From an uncultured Lachnospiraceae bacterium (GTDB taxonomy: Bacteria; Bacillota; Clostridia; Lachnospirales; Lachnospiraceae), in NCBI GenBank assembly GCA_910588955.1, contig CAJURQ010000013.1, positions 1 to 64,000 on the forward strand: a DNA stretch of 64,000 nt, given 5' to 3'. Both the position numbers and the translations under genes were made by a program. The stretch's first letter is position 1, and the number at the start of each line of letters is the position of its first letter. This document shows positions 1 to 8,230 of the stretch, piece after piece. The notes under the pieces were generated by a model that worked only from the letters and a program-made list of their open reading frames with translations, had not been told where the DNA came from and made no database searches.

Positions 1-1
1 G

Positions 2-1534
2 GTGGTTTCGGAACGGGTGGACGACGGGTACAGCGGTTCCAGTTTTGAGCGGCCTTCTTTCAAGCTGATGCTGGAGGATATTAAGAAGGGCGTTGTGGAC
101 TGTGTGGTTGTCAAGGATCTGTCCAGGTTCGGGCGGGAGTATATTGATTCGGGCAGGTACATTGAGCGGCTGTTCCCGGCTCTTGGGGTGCGCTTTATTG
201 CGGTGAATGACGGGTACGACAGCCTGGAGGGGAAAGACCAGTCAGATGAGATTATCATTCCGTTTAAAAATTTGATAAATGACGCTTACTGCCGGGATAT
301 TTCGGTGAAGATCCGGAGCCACCTGGAGGTGAAGCGGAAGAACGGGGAGTTTATCGGTTCTTTTGCGCCTTATGGGTATCAGAAGGACGAGGGATGCCGG
401 AACCGGCTTGTCATTGACCCGGTGGCCGCAGGCGTGGTGAGGGATATTTTCCGTATGAAGCTGCACGGCATGAGCCAGGATGCCATTGCGGGCAGGCTGA
501 ATGATATGGGGGTGCTGTCTCCTATGGAGTATAAGAGCGCGTCCGGGAGCAATTATCAGACCGGCTTTAAGACTGGGGAGCGGGCGCTGTGGAGTTCGGT
601 GACGGTGCGGCGGATATTGGAAAATGAGTGTTATGTTGGGAATCTGGTGCAGGGCAGGCAGACGACGCCGAACCATAAGGTGAAGAAGTCCTTTGTGAAG
701 CCGGAGAAGGACTGGGTGAGGATTGAGAAGAACCATGAGGCTGTGGTTTCGGACCGGGATTTTGCTATTGTGCAGAGGCTCCTGGGGATGGATACGAGGA
801 TGTCCCCGGAGCAGTCGGAGGTGTACCCTCTGGCGGGCATGGTGGTGTGTGCGGACTGCGGGGCGGCCATGGTGCGGAAGAATGTGTGTTCCGGGAAGCG
901 GAAGTACCGGTATTATGTGTGTTCGAGGAATAAGGAGACGAAGGAGTGTGCGAGCCACAGGATCGGGGTGGAGAGGCTGGAAGAGGCGGTCCTGGAGGTC
1001 TTGAAGGTGCAGGTTGCCAATGTGCTGGATTTGAAGCGGGCGATGGAGAAGGTGTCTGAGATCCCGTTCCAGGAGCTGGATATCCGGGAATTGGAGAGGC
1101 GGATTGAGCAGAAGGAGGCGGAGGTTCTGCGGTGTCGGGAGCTGCGGAACATGCTTTATGAGGATATGAAGGACGGGATTGTCTCTAAGGAGGATTATAG
1201 GGAGCTGCATGAGGCTTATACGCAGAGACGAGATCTGGCGGAGGAAGCGGTGCGGCAGATGAAGGGTGAGATTGAAGATATCCTTGCTTCCAATACGGAT
1301 AAGTACCGGTGGCTGGATTATTTTGCGGAGCATGAGAATATTGACCGGCTGACAAGGAATGTGGCGGTGGAGCTGATTGAGCGGGTGAAGGTCGTGGACC
1401 GGGAGACGGTCGAGGTGGTTTTCAGTTTCGGGGACTGTTACAGGGAGGTCCTGGAGGGGCTGAAACATGCGGGCTGTGAGGCGGTCTGTGACAGCCGGGG
1501 CCGGATTCGGTTTGAGTGGAAGGAGGCGGTGTAA
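2..1534 (+). CDS. Large serine recombinase, 5'-truncated by window edge
   Basis: C-terminal ~510 residues of a site-specific DNA recombinase of the large serine family. The frame is open at base 2, and the GTG there is internal: the visible protein begins at SERVDDGYSGSSFERP, a mid-catalytic-domain motif, so the nucleophilic serine and first ~50 residues lie off the window. Seen in order: resolvase catalytic core with VVKDLSRFGREY, a recombinase DNA-binding domain opening near YGYQKDEG (~res 123), a zinc beta-ribbon (CADCGAAM, then C-x-R and C residues, ~285-320) and a coiled coil (~350-430). It is first of three adjacent recombinase genes; the next ATG lies 2 bases after its stop, so they are probably co-transcribed. 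Such enzymes integrate or excise mobile elements. Partner roles cannot be assigned. Confidence 0.9.
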   Translation: MVSERVDDGYSGSSFERPSFKLMLEDIKKGVVDCVVVKDLSRFGREYIDSGRYIERLFPALGVRFIAVNDGYDSLEGKDQSDEIIIPFKNLINDAYCRDISVKIRSHLEVKRKNGEFIGSFAPYGYQKDEGCRNRLVIDPVAAGVVRDIFRMKLHGMSQDAIAGRLNDMGVLSPMEYKSASGSNYQTGFKTGERALWSSVTVRRILENECYVGNLVQGRQTTPNHKVKKSFVKPEKDWVRIEKNHEAVVSDRDFAIVQRLLGMDTRMSPEQSEVYPLAGMVVCADCGAAMVRKNVCSGKRKYRYYVCSRNKETKECASHRIGVERLEEAVLEVLKVQVANVLDLKRAMEKVSEIPFQELDIRELERRIEQKEAEVLRCRELRNMLYEDMKDGIVSKEDYRELHEAYTQRRDLAEEAVRQMKGEIEDILASNTDKYRWLDYFAEHENIDRLTRNVAVELIERVKVVDRETVEVVFSFGDCYREVLEGLKHAGCEAVCDSRGRIRFEWKEAV

Positions 1535-1535
1535 T

Positions 1536-3221
1536 ATGGCGAGGAAGTCTAAGAAGGTGGATTTTGTGAATGTGAATGACCTGCCGAGTGGTTCCGGGGC
1601 GCAGGTTCCGGTTCCGGTGAAGGCGGTCTGTTATAGGGCGGGGCTGTATGCCAGGCTTTCGGAGGAGACGGAGGAAAACCGGGAGCGGGCGACGGTGGAG
1701 ACGCAGATGGAGCTTCTGCGGAAGTTCGTGGCGGAGCGGGAGGATATGGTCATAGGGAAGGAGTATGCGGATATCTCCTGCACGGGTACGAATTTTGAGC
1801 GTCCGGGGTTTGAGGCGATGGTGCGGGATATGAGGGACGGGGTGATTGACTGTATTGTTGTGAAGGACCTGTCCAGGCTGGGACGGGATTATGTGGAGAC
1901 GGGGAATTATATTGAGCGGGTGTTTCCGTTTTTCGGCGTGAGGTTTATTGCGGTGACGGACGGGTATGATTCGGAGAAGCCGGGCGGGGAGCTGATGATG
2001 CCGCTGAAAAATATGGTGAATGAGCTGTATGTGAAGGATTTGTCCAGGAAGATGAGGACGGCGCACAGGGCGTACTGGCGGAACGGGGAGTATTCATCGG
2101 GGGCGGTCCCGTATGGGTATGTGAATGTGGAACGGCGGCTTTACCCGGACGAGCGGGTGAAGGGGACGGTGCAGGAGATTTTCCGGCTGTTCCTGGAGGG
2201 GTGTTCGTTGAAGGAGATTGCAAGGCGGGTTTCCCGAAAAGAGATGAATCCGAAGGCTTATAAGATGTTGCGGTTCGGGCATGAGGTTCCAGAGGGGTTT
2301 AATACGGAATGGAATTATGTGACGGTGAGAACCATATTGACGAATTATGCTTATGTGGGAGCCAGCGTCCATAACAGGTATAAGAGGGTGGCTGGGAAGC
2401 AGGTGAAAATACCGGAGGAAGAGTGGATTGTTGTGGAAGGGACGCATGAAGCACTGGTGGGTAGGGAGGACTATGAGAAAGTTCAGAAACTGCTGGCGGG
2501 CAATGCGGAAAGGTTCCATTCTACCCATGGGGAGAACGGTTATGACCATGCCCGTTTTAATCTTCTGGGGAAGAAGATTGTCTGTGCGGACTGTGGAAAG
2601 GTAATGGGGTTCCGTACAGAGGGAGCAAGGCATGACAAGAAGTTTTACCGATGCAAGACGTATCTTCAATCTACTCATGGGAGCTGTACGAACCATAAGG
2701 TTTCGTTGGAAGATGTCAACCAGGCTGTTTTTGGAACGGTTGCTGCCCATATGAGGCTCTGTATTGAGGCGGAGGAAACTGTGAGGCGGATGAATGCGGA
2801 TGACAGGAATTTGAGGAAGTATGATTTTTATGGGAAGGAAGCTGAACGGATAAGGAAGGAGCTGCAGAGGGAGACGGAAGTGAAAGCCGGTATTTTTGAG
2901 GATTATAGAGATGGACTGATTGATGAGGAACAGTATGCGCAGATCAGCGGGCAATATGCCGAAAAGATCAGGGCATTGACGGCAAGGCTTGGGGAAGTCC
3001 AAAAGGCACGGGCGGAGTATTCCAGCAGATATTGTGTAGACAGAAACTGGAAGGCTGTCGTTGAGGGATGTTTGGATATGCAGAGTCTGACGAGGGAAAT
3101 GGTTGAGGCGTTTGTGGATAAGGTTGCGGTGCATGAGGGAGGGGATGTTGAAGTGTATCTGAAATATGATGATGTGCTGGAAGATTTGTTGAGAATCAGG
3201 GCAGAGAGAGAGGCGGTATGA
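1536..3221 (+). CDS. Large serine recombinase (second of three)
   Basis: A 561-residue serine recombinase. ATG 1536 is chosen because it follows the preceding stop directly with AAGGAGG upstream; a longer open frame from 1467 only overlaps the previous gene. The expected catalytic serine is S42 in YARLSEE, after an unusual ~30-residue N-terminal extension rich in K, V and P. VVKDLSRLGRDY and the FERPGFEAM motif complete the catalytic core. The DNA-binding domain follows from ~190, a zinc ribbon with CADCGKVMGF and later C residues at ~350-390, then a coiled coil. Its stop overlaps the start of the third recombinase by 4 bases, indicating translational coupling. The divergence among the three enzymes suggests they are not recent duplicates and may act together. 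Confidence 0.93.
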   Translation: MARKSKKVDFVNVNDLPSGSGAQVPVPVKAVCYRAGLYARLSEETEENRERATVETQMELLRKFVAEREDMVIGKEYADISCTGTNFERPGFEAMVRDMRDGVIDCIVVKDLSRLGRDYVETGNYIERVFPFFGVRFIAVTDGYDSEKPGGELMMPLKNMVNELYVKDLSRKMRTAHRAYWRNGEYSSGAVPYGYVNVERRLYPDERVKGTVQEIFRLFLEGCSLKEIARRVSRKEMNPKAYKMLRFGHEVPEGFNTEWNYVTVRTILTNYAYVGASVHNRYKRVAGKQVKIPEEEWIVVEGTHEALVGREDYEKVQKLLAGNAERFHSTHGENGYDHARFNLLGKKIVCADCGKVMGFRTEGARHDKKFYRCKTYLQSTHGSCTNHKVSLEDVNQAVFGTVAAHMRLCIEAEETVRRMNADDRNLRKYDFYGKEAERIRKELQRETEVKAGIFEDYRDGLIDEEQYAQISGQYAEKIRALTARLGEVQKARAEYSSRYCVDRNWKAVVEGCLDMQSLTREMVEAFVDKVAVHEGGDVEVYLKYDDVLEDLLRIRAEREAV

Positions 3222-4795
3222 TGAAGAAGAGGATAGTCGCTATGTATCTTCGGCTTTCCAATGAGGACAGCGGTAAGGGTGAAATGGAAGAGAGCAACAG
3301 TATTTCGGCGCAGAGGGTGTTGCTGAAAAGGCATATAGAGGAACTGCTGCAGGGGGAGGAATATGTTATCACGGAGTATTGTGATGACGGGTATTCCGGC
3401 GTTGACTTCCGCAGGCCGGGGGTGCAGGCGCTGATTGAGGCGGCGAAGGACGGGAAGGTTGATATGATCGTTGTGAAGGACTTTTCACGGTTCGGGAGGG
3501 ATTATCTGGAAGTGGGGAGGTTCCTGGAATATATCTTTCCGATCCTGCAGGTTCGGTTTGTGTCGGTGAATGACGGTTACGACAGTGAGGATAAGTTCGG
3601 AGCGACGGGCGGGATGAGTGTTGCGTTGAAGAATCTGGTCTATGGGATGTACAGCGCGGATTTGTCTAAGAAGGTGCGGTCTGCCAGGGATACGAGGGTG
3701 AGGAACGGGGAGTTTGTTGGGCAGTTTGCCCCTTATGGGTATCGGAAGAACCCAGAGGATAAGCACAGGCTTTTGGTTGATGAAGATGCGGCGTGGGTTG
3801 TGCGGAGGATTTTTGGGATGGCGGCGGACGGAACCGGTTATGCGGAGATTGCCAGAAGGCTGAATGAAGAGGGGATACCGTCAAGGGTTGTTTATCACAA
3901 GATGGCAGGAGATACTTATGGAGACAGGCAGCCTCATGTAAAGGTGAAGAGGTGGTGTGCTTCTTCGGTAAGGGATATTATTACGGATGAGGTGTATCTG
4001 GGGAAGTTAATCTGGAACCGGGCGAAGTGCGGTATGGATACGGATAAGAAGGTGGTGAGGCAGCCAAGGGAGAAGTGGATCGTGGTGGAGGGACATCATG
4101 AGGCACTGGTTTCCCGGAGTGTTTTTGAGAAGGCTAATGAGGGAGTAGGGACTGCGGATAAAGCCAGAAAAAAAATGAAGAAGAGGGAAAGTATTTTTTT
4201 CTGCGGGCATTGCGGGAAGGCACTGCAGCTTAGGAGCAGGGCTAACGGCAGGTATTTCTGCGGAGGCCGGACGCAGGAGCGGGAGAATGACTGCCAGAAA
4301 GTGACTGTCAGGAAGAACGAACTGGAGGGAGCAGTGCTTTGCCAGGTGAGGAAGATGGCGGATGTGCTGGCGGCAGAGCGGGATATCAGCAGGACGGCTC
4401 AAAAGGACGGCAGGGTGGCAGTTCTTGAAAAGACGGTTGCGGAGAGTGTGAAGGAGTTGACACAGTGGAAGGGAAGGAAGATGCGGCTGTATGAGCGGTA
4501 TAAGGCCGGGGAAATCAGCAGGGAGGATTATGTGGAGCGGATTGAGACGGGCAGGGTGCGGATGGAAGAGCTAGAGCGGAGCAGGCGTGAAGCGCAGGCG
4601 GAGCTTGAATGTATGAGGGAGGCTGCCGGTTCAGAGGAAGTGGCAGACGAGGAACTGGCTGGACTTTCTGTACTGGAGGTTTTTGATAGGGAGAGGTTGA
4701 AGATGCTGATTGAGAAGGTGGTTGTCTATGGGGAGGATGCTATGGAGATTGTGTGGAAGGTGAGGAATCCGTTTGAGGGTGAGGTTTCTGCCTGA
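3218..4795 (+). CDS. Large serine recombinase (third of three)
   Basis: A complete 525-residue recombinase beginning MMKKRIVAMYLRLSNED, with likely nucleophile S14. Catalytic core motifs include ESNSISAQR, DDGYSGVDFRRPG and VVKDFSRFGRDY. The DNA-binding domain follows from ~165, a zinc ribbon FCGHCGKALQL and later Cys at ~325-360, and a long charged coiled coil to ~480. The start ATGATGA overlaps the previous stop. Among the three it most resembles a stand-alone TnpX/integrase-type recombinase. Known family: such enzymes cut both strands at short att cores and need no replication. The gene ends 108 bp before an abrupt drop in GC, so an attachment site may lie nearby, but I cannot recognise one. 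Confidence 0.93.
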   Translation: MMKKRIVAMYLRLSNEDSGKGEMEESNSISAQRVLLKRHIEELLQGEEYVITEYCDDGYSGVDFRRPGVQALIEAAKDGKVDMIVVKDFSRFGRDYLEVGRFLEYIFPILQVRFVSVNDGYDSEDKFGATGGMSVALKNLVYGMYSADLSKKVRSARDTRVRNGEFVGQFAPYGYRKNPEDKHRLLVDEDAAWVVRRIFGMAADGTGYAEIARRLNEEGIPSRVVYHKMAGDTYGDRQPHVKVKRWCASSVRDIITDEVYLGKLIWNRAKCGMDTDKKVVRQPREKWIVVEGHHEALVSRSVFEKANEGVGTADKARKKMKKRESIFFCGHCGKALQLRSRANGRYFCGGRTQERENDCQKVTVRKNELEGAVLCQVRKMADVLAAERDISRTAQKDGRVAVLEKTVAESVKELTQWKGRKMRLYERYKAGEISREDYVERIETGRVRMEELERSRREAQAELECMREAAGSEEVADEELAGLSVLEVFDRERLKMLIEKVVVYGEDAMEIVWKVRNPFEGEVSA

Positions 4796-4831
4796 AAGAT
4801 AGTTCCAATTTTGGGAAAGTAGTGGTAAAAT

Positions 4832-4862
4832 TGAGCCATGGGCAGGTTGTGTCTGTGGCTCA
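4832..4862 (+). terminator. Hairpin after recombinase operon
   Basis: A 7-bp perfect inverted repeat, TGAGCCA/TGGCTCA (4832-4838 and 4856-4862), is followed by an AT-rich run (TATTTATTT). It lies 37 bases after the third recombinase stop and before the AT-rich genes. It is a plausible weak intrinsic terminator; it could instead be part of an element end. Confidence 0.45.
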
Positions 4863-4903
4863 TATTTATTTGAGCAATTTAAGGTGAAAATGGGGTTGGA
4901 TAG

Positions 4904-6343
4904 ATGAATAGGATCGGATTTAGTAAATTTAAGAGGAAAGTATTTTTAAGCTATACATTTAAAGATTATGAGAAAATTGCTTTGGTTAGTAAAAAGCTAA
5001 ATGAACTTGGATTTGATATTTTTACAGACGTTTGTTCGACAAATGCTGGTAATAATATAGTCAGATATTTTAATGAACAGATTGAAAAATGTGATTGCTT
5101 TGTGTTTGTCGTAGCAGAAAAATTTCTTGAAAATTCTATTTGGGAATATGATATTGCATTAAACACTGGAAAAACGGTATTTGTGTTTGTAAAAAAAGAA
5201 TTATTTCATGGGGATATTCAAAAGAGGTTTGGAAATAGGACAGTCACATTATGGAATGATGAAAATGAGTTGGCACATTGTATTATTGATGAAATTTCCA
5301 GATATGGATACAGGTATCCTCTTAGAGGGTATCAGTTTGAATATATTGTGGGTGAGATTTTTAAAAGTTATGGATGCCTGACTAAAATGTCTAATAGGAA
5401 TGAGTATTATGATATTTTAGCAGAAAAAGAGAACATCAGATTTTATATTGAGGCGAAAGCAATTAGGCAGAGGGTAATAAGTACGTCTATAATCTCCAAA
5501 GCATTGGCATCTGCATCTATGCTGGAAGATACATACAATTCAAAATATATATTAGTGGTGGCAAATGAGTTGTCTTCTCAGGCATGGGAAATAATCAAGC
5601 AAAAAGCAGATATTTTAGTTGTAGATATTAGAAATTTGTTGTATATAGTACAATGTGATGAAGTTTTAAAATCTCAATTACTTTCAATTTTGGAGTATTC
5701 TACGGAGGATATTGAGCCTTATGAGCCTATAGATTTATTAAAGTTAATGGGGGTAAAGGTTCAGAATGAAAATGTAGATACAGTTGAAAAGCCGAACGAT
5801 TATGAAATTATTGAATCATTGATAGCGGAGATACAGGCTTGGGAACCGAAGACAAGAAAGAGTTCTGAATATGAAAATCTATGTACTAAGGTTTTAAATA
5901 TTCTTTTTGCAGCAGATTTGGCATTGTGGAGTGAACAACAGAAATCAAATGAGGATTTATATAGGTTTGATTTAATATGCAAAATTAAAGATGATATAAA
6001 AGAGAGTTTTTGGAAATTTATTGAGGAATATTTTCGGTCTAAATATATTATTTTTGAATTTAAGAATTATTCAGAAACAATAACACAAAAAGAAATATAT
6101 ACTACGGACAAATACTTGTATGCGAAAGCGCTTAGATGTGTTGCGATAATAATTTCATGTTATGGGGAAGATAAAAATGCTAAAAAAGCAATTAAAGGGA
6201 CGTTGAGAGAGAATGGGAAATTGATTATCAGCATTTCAAATAAGGATTTGGTTGATCTGCTGAACGAAAAACTGCACGGTGGTTCTCCGGCAGAGTATCT
6301 TTATAATAGGCTGGATACGATGCTTATAGAGTTGGATAAATAA
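4904..6343 (+). CDS. TIR-domain protein with two PD-(D/E)xK nuclease-like modules
   Basis: A 479-residue protein I do not recognise as a named family. Residues ~12-132 look like a TIR domain: VFLSYTFKDYEKI, then GFDIF, CDCFVFVVAEKFLENS and a W80-E81-Y-D83 helix. The exact catalytic Glu of NAD-cleaving TIRs is not certain. Residues ~142-250 look Mrr-like: FEYIVGEIFKSYG, D170, E183-A-K185, then YILVVANELSSQAW and ILVVDI. Residues ~322-475 look like a second PD-(D/E)xK fold: D356, YIIFEFKNYSETITQ with E385-F-K387 and Q395, then IIIS and GKLIISISNKDL. No signal peptide or membrane segment, so cytoplasmic. Base use is strikingly AT-rich compared with neighbours, a sign of transfer. It is followed 42 bp later by an NTPase-Mrr gene, probably one operon. 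An anti-phage role is inferred. Confidence 0.8.
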   Translation: MNRIGFSKFKRKVFLSYTFKDYEKIALVSKKLNELGFDIFTDVCSTNAGNNIVRYFNEQIEKCDCFVFVVAEKFLENSIWEYDIALNTGKTVFVFVKKELFHGDIQKRFGNRTVTLWNDENELAHCIIDEISRYGYRYPLRGYQFEYIVGEIFKSYGCLTKMSNRNEYYDILAEKENIRFYIEAKAIRQRVISTSIISKALASASMLEDTYNSKYILVVANELSSQAWEIIKQKADILVVDIRNLLYIVQCDEVLKSQLLSILEYSTEDIEPYEPIDLLKLMGVKVQNENVDTVEKPNDYEIIESLIAEIQAWEPKTRKSSEYENLCTKVLNILFAADLALWSEQQKSNEDLYRFDLICKIKDDIKESFWKFIEEYFRSKYIIFEFKNYSETITQKEIYTTDKYLYAKALRCVAIIISCYGEDKNAKKAIKGTLRENGKLIISISNKDLVDLLNEKLHGGSPAEYLYNRLDTMLIELDK

Positions 6344-6385
6344 GTTGTTAATTTTATTTGAGAAAATTGTGTATGGAGTAAAAGT

Positions 6386-7534
6386 GTGCTGATGAATATA
6401 GGGAAAAAGGTTAAGGATGTTTTATTAGAATCTGATAAATATAATACAGATACATTTATTGAATCAAATATGCCTTTGTTAAGAAGGGAAAAAGAACTAT
6501 CTGAACTGAAAAAAATACTGAGTGAATCAGGTAATCATGTAGCCTTAATTACTGGTGTTGCAGGGATCGGAAAGTCAACATTAGTAAGGGTGTATGCAGA
6601 AGAGAATAAAGAGCAATATAGTAATGTTTATATATGGCATGCGTGGCAACTTCCAAAAGATTTGAGGGTAGAAGATAATTCCCTTATTATTATTGATGAT
6701 GCAGATGAATTGGATTCAAAGAAGTTAGAAGAAATAATAAAATATAATGAGTTATCATTTATATTAGTAGTTGGTAGAACTGTGGATTATCGTTTTAGTA
6801 AAGAAAAATTTGTTTGTTTATCAGTGAACGGATTGAGCCAAAGTGAGATAGTTTCTTTTCGTCTAAATAGATTTAAAGATCATCTTATAGATTTTGATTA
6901 TGAAGAAATAAAAAGGATTCTTTTATTGACGCAGGGAAATCCACTTATTATAGAGAATATGTTTAGGCTGGTAGACAGTCTTGGTATCGATATTATAGAC
7001 AAATTATTATATCAGCAAATTTCTGTAGGAAAATCAGATATAGTTGTTCCGAATAAAAGTATTATAAGCCCCTCTTTAATCAGCATAAAGAAGGATGTAT
7101 TACAGATAAATAATGATTTGATGTGTTATATTGCACAAGAACCAATGAGCATGTATGAATTATCGCCAAGAGAATTTGAAAAAATAATGGCGGAGTTATT
7201 TAAGAAATTAGGTTATGAAGTAGAACTGACAAAACAGACAAGGGATGGAGGGGTAGATATTTACATAGCAGAGAAAACAGACTTAGGAAAGTTTTTGTTC
7301 CTGGTGGAGTGTAAACATTATGCTCCAAATAGACCGGTGGGAATAGAAGTAATAAGAAATATGTATGGCGTTTTGGGAATGAATAAACGAAAGCCAACAG
7401 GAGGTATTATTGCTACTACTTCACACTTTGCTAAAGGAGTGAGGGAAGAGATAGTAGAATTAAACTTAGAACATAGGATATCATTGCACGATTTTGAGTA
7501 TATATCGGAGCTTTTGGCGAAGGCATATTTATAG
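6386..7534 (+). CDS. P-loop NTPase fused to Mrr-type restriction nuclease
   Basis: A 382-residue protein. GTG 6386 is preferred over ATG 6392 because GGAG at 6375-6378 sits 7 bases before it. Residues ~30-205 form a compact STAND/AAA-like ATPase: Walker A GVAGIGKST (57-65), Walker B LIIIDDADE (100-108), an arginine-containing VVGRT (sensor-like) and TQGNPLIIE, as in STAND proteins. Residues ~258-380 are an Mrr-like nuclease: SPREFEKIMAELFKKLGYEVE, D291 in GGVDIYIAE, E308-C-K310 in LVECKHY, and GGIIATTSHFAKG. Together this suggests a nucleotide-dependent, DNA-cutting effector. AT-rich like its upstream partner; no transmembrane segment. It may act as sensor or motor for the TIR/nuclease protein, or independently as a type IV-like restriction enzyme; the pairing is inference. 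Confidence 0.85.
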   Translation: MLMNIGKKVKDVLLESDKYNTDTFIESNMPLLRREKELSELKKILSESGNHVALITGVAGIGKSTLVRVYAEENKEQYSNVYIWHAWQLPKDLRVEDNSLIIIDDADELDSKKLEEIIKYNELSFILVVGRTVDYRFSKEKFVCLSVNGLSQSEIVSFRLNRFKDHLIDFDYEEIKRILLLTQGNPLIIENMFRLVDSLGIDIIDKLLYQQISVGKSDIVVPNKSIISPSLISIKKDVLQINNDLMCYIAQEPMSMYELSPREFEKIMAELFKKLGYEVELTKQTRDGGVDIYIAEKTDLGKFLFLVECKHYAPNRPVGIEVIRNMYGVLGMNKRKPTGGIIATTSHFAKGVREEIVELNLEHRISLHDFEYISELLAKAYL

Positions 7535-7634
7535 ATTAAATTGAGGTGAATGTTATTTGGTATTATGTTTACAAATATTGATTAGTGTTATATTTTTGAT
7601 AGAGAGTTGAGAGGAAAAATTTTTTATTCCTTGC

Positions 7635-7964
7635 TTGACACAGGCAGATATGGTGTTTTACAATAAAATACTTCGTGCATATGTTTTAATTGAATTAAAA
7701 ACAAAAAAGCTTACCCCGGAGGCAGTAGGGCAATTGAACATGTATCTGAATTACTATGCGGCAGAGATTAATGATGAACATGATAATGCACCGATTGGTA
7801 TTATTCTATGTACGGAAAAGGATAGTATAGCCGCCGAATATGCGCTGGGCGGACTGTCCAACAATATTTTTGCTTCCAGATATATTTCTTATATTCCTGA
7901 CAAAGAGCAATTAGTTGCACAAGTGGAAGCAGTATTAAAAGAATGGCATGAAAAAGATGACTGA
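7635..7964 (+). pseudogene. YhcG/DUF1016-type PD-(D/E)xK nuclease, C-terminal remnant
   Basis: About 109 codons matching only the nuclease core of the YhcG/DUF1016 family: ADMVFYN supplies the Asp, VLIELKTKKL the E-x-K, then GQLNMYL and PIGIILCTEKD. Complete members carry roughly 200 further residues upstream. Here the matching part begins abruptly; upstream codons to the in-frame stop at 7608-7610 show no similarity, and only TTG 7635 or ATG 7650 could start it. I therefore read it as a 5'-truncated remnant. A functional mini-nuclease is possible because the active-site residues survive. Its upstream break may mark a mobile-element boundary or deletion joint. Confidence 0.75.
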
Positions 7965-8230
7965 ATTGAAAATAAAGGGCGAAAGGGTACAGCAGGAAGA
8001 AGTCTGACATCAATGTGGTAATCAGCATTATATCTTCTCCCGCAGACTCATAAGTTTCCATTGTCATCGCGTATATTATATCGTGGTTGGGAGGAACTTG
8101 GAATAGAAAACTATATCGGAAAATAAAAACCCTCTGTACAAATCCCTCAAAATGCAATAAAATCTAAAAGAAGGGAATTCATGCCGGCGGACTTGGAATC
8201 AGGCGGATACACGAAAGAGGAGGTGTGAAT
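7965..8230. other. Intergenic stretch with no recognised gene
   Basis: These 266 bases lie between the truncated nuclease and the HPr-like gene and mark the return from AT-rich to host-like composition. I see no gene, tRNA or convincing terminator. Short hydrophobic reading frames on both strands (for example INVVISIISSP on +) are interrupted and unsupported by a ribosome binding site. Confidence 0.4.

Noticed and set aside
242..1468. 408-codon minus-strand frame across the first recombinase
   Set aside because: Composition is rich in His, Leu, Pro and Arg, the usual shadow of a GC-rich gene; the plus strand encodes a clear recombinase.
7801..8157. 118-codon minus-strand frame with hydrophobic stretches, possible toxin-like small protein
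   Set aside because: It overlaps the YhcG remnant, has no convincing ribosome site, and resembles no type I toxin closely.
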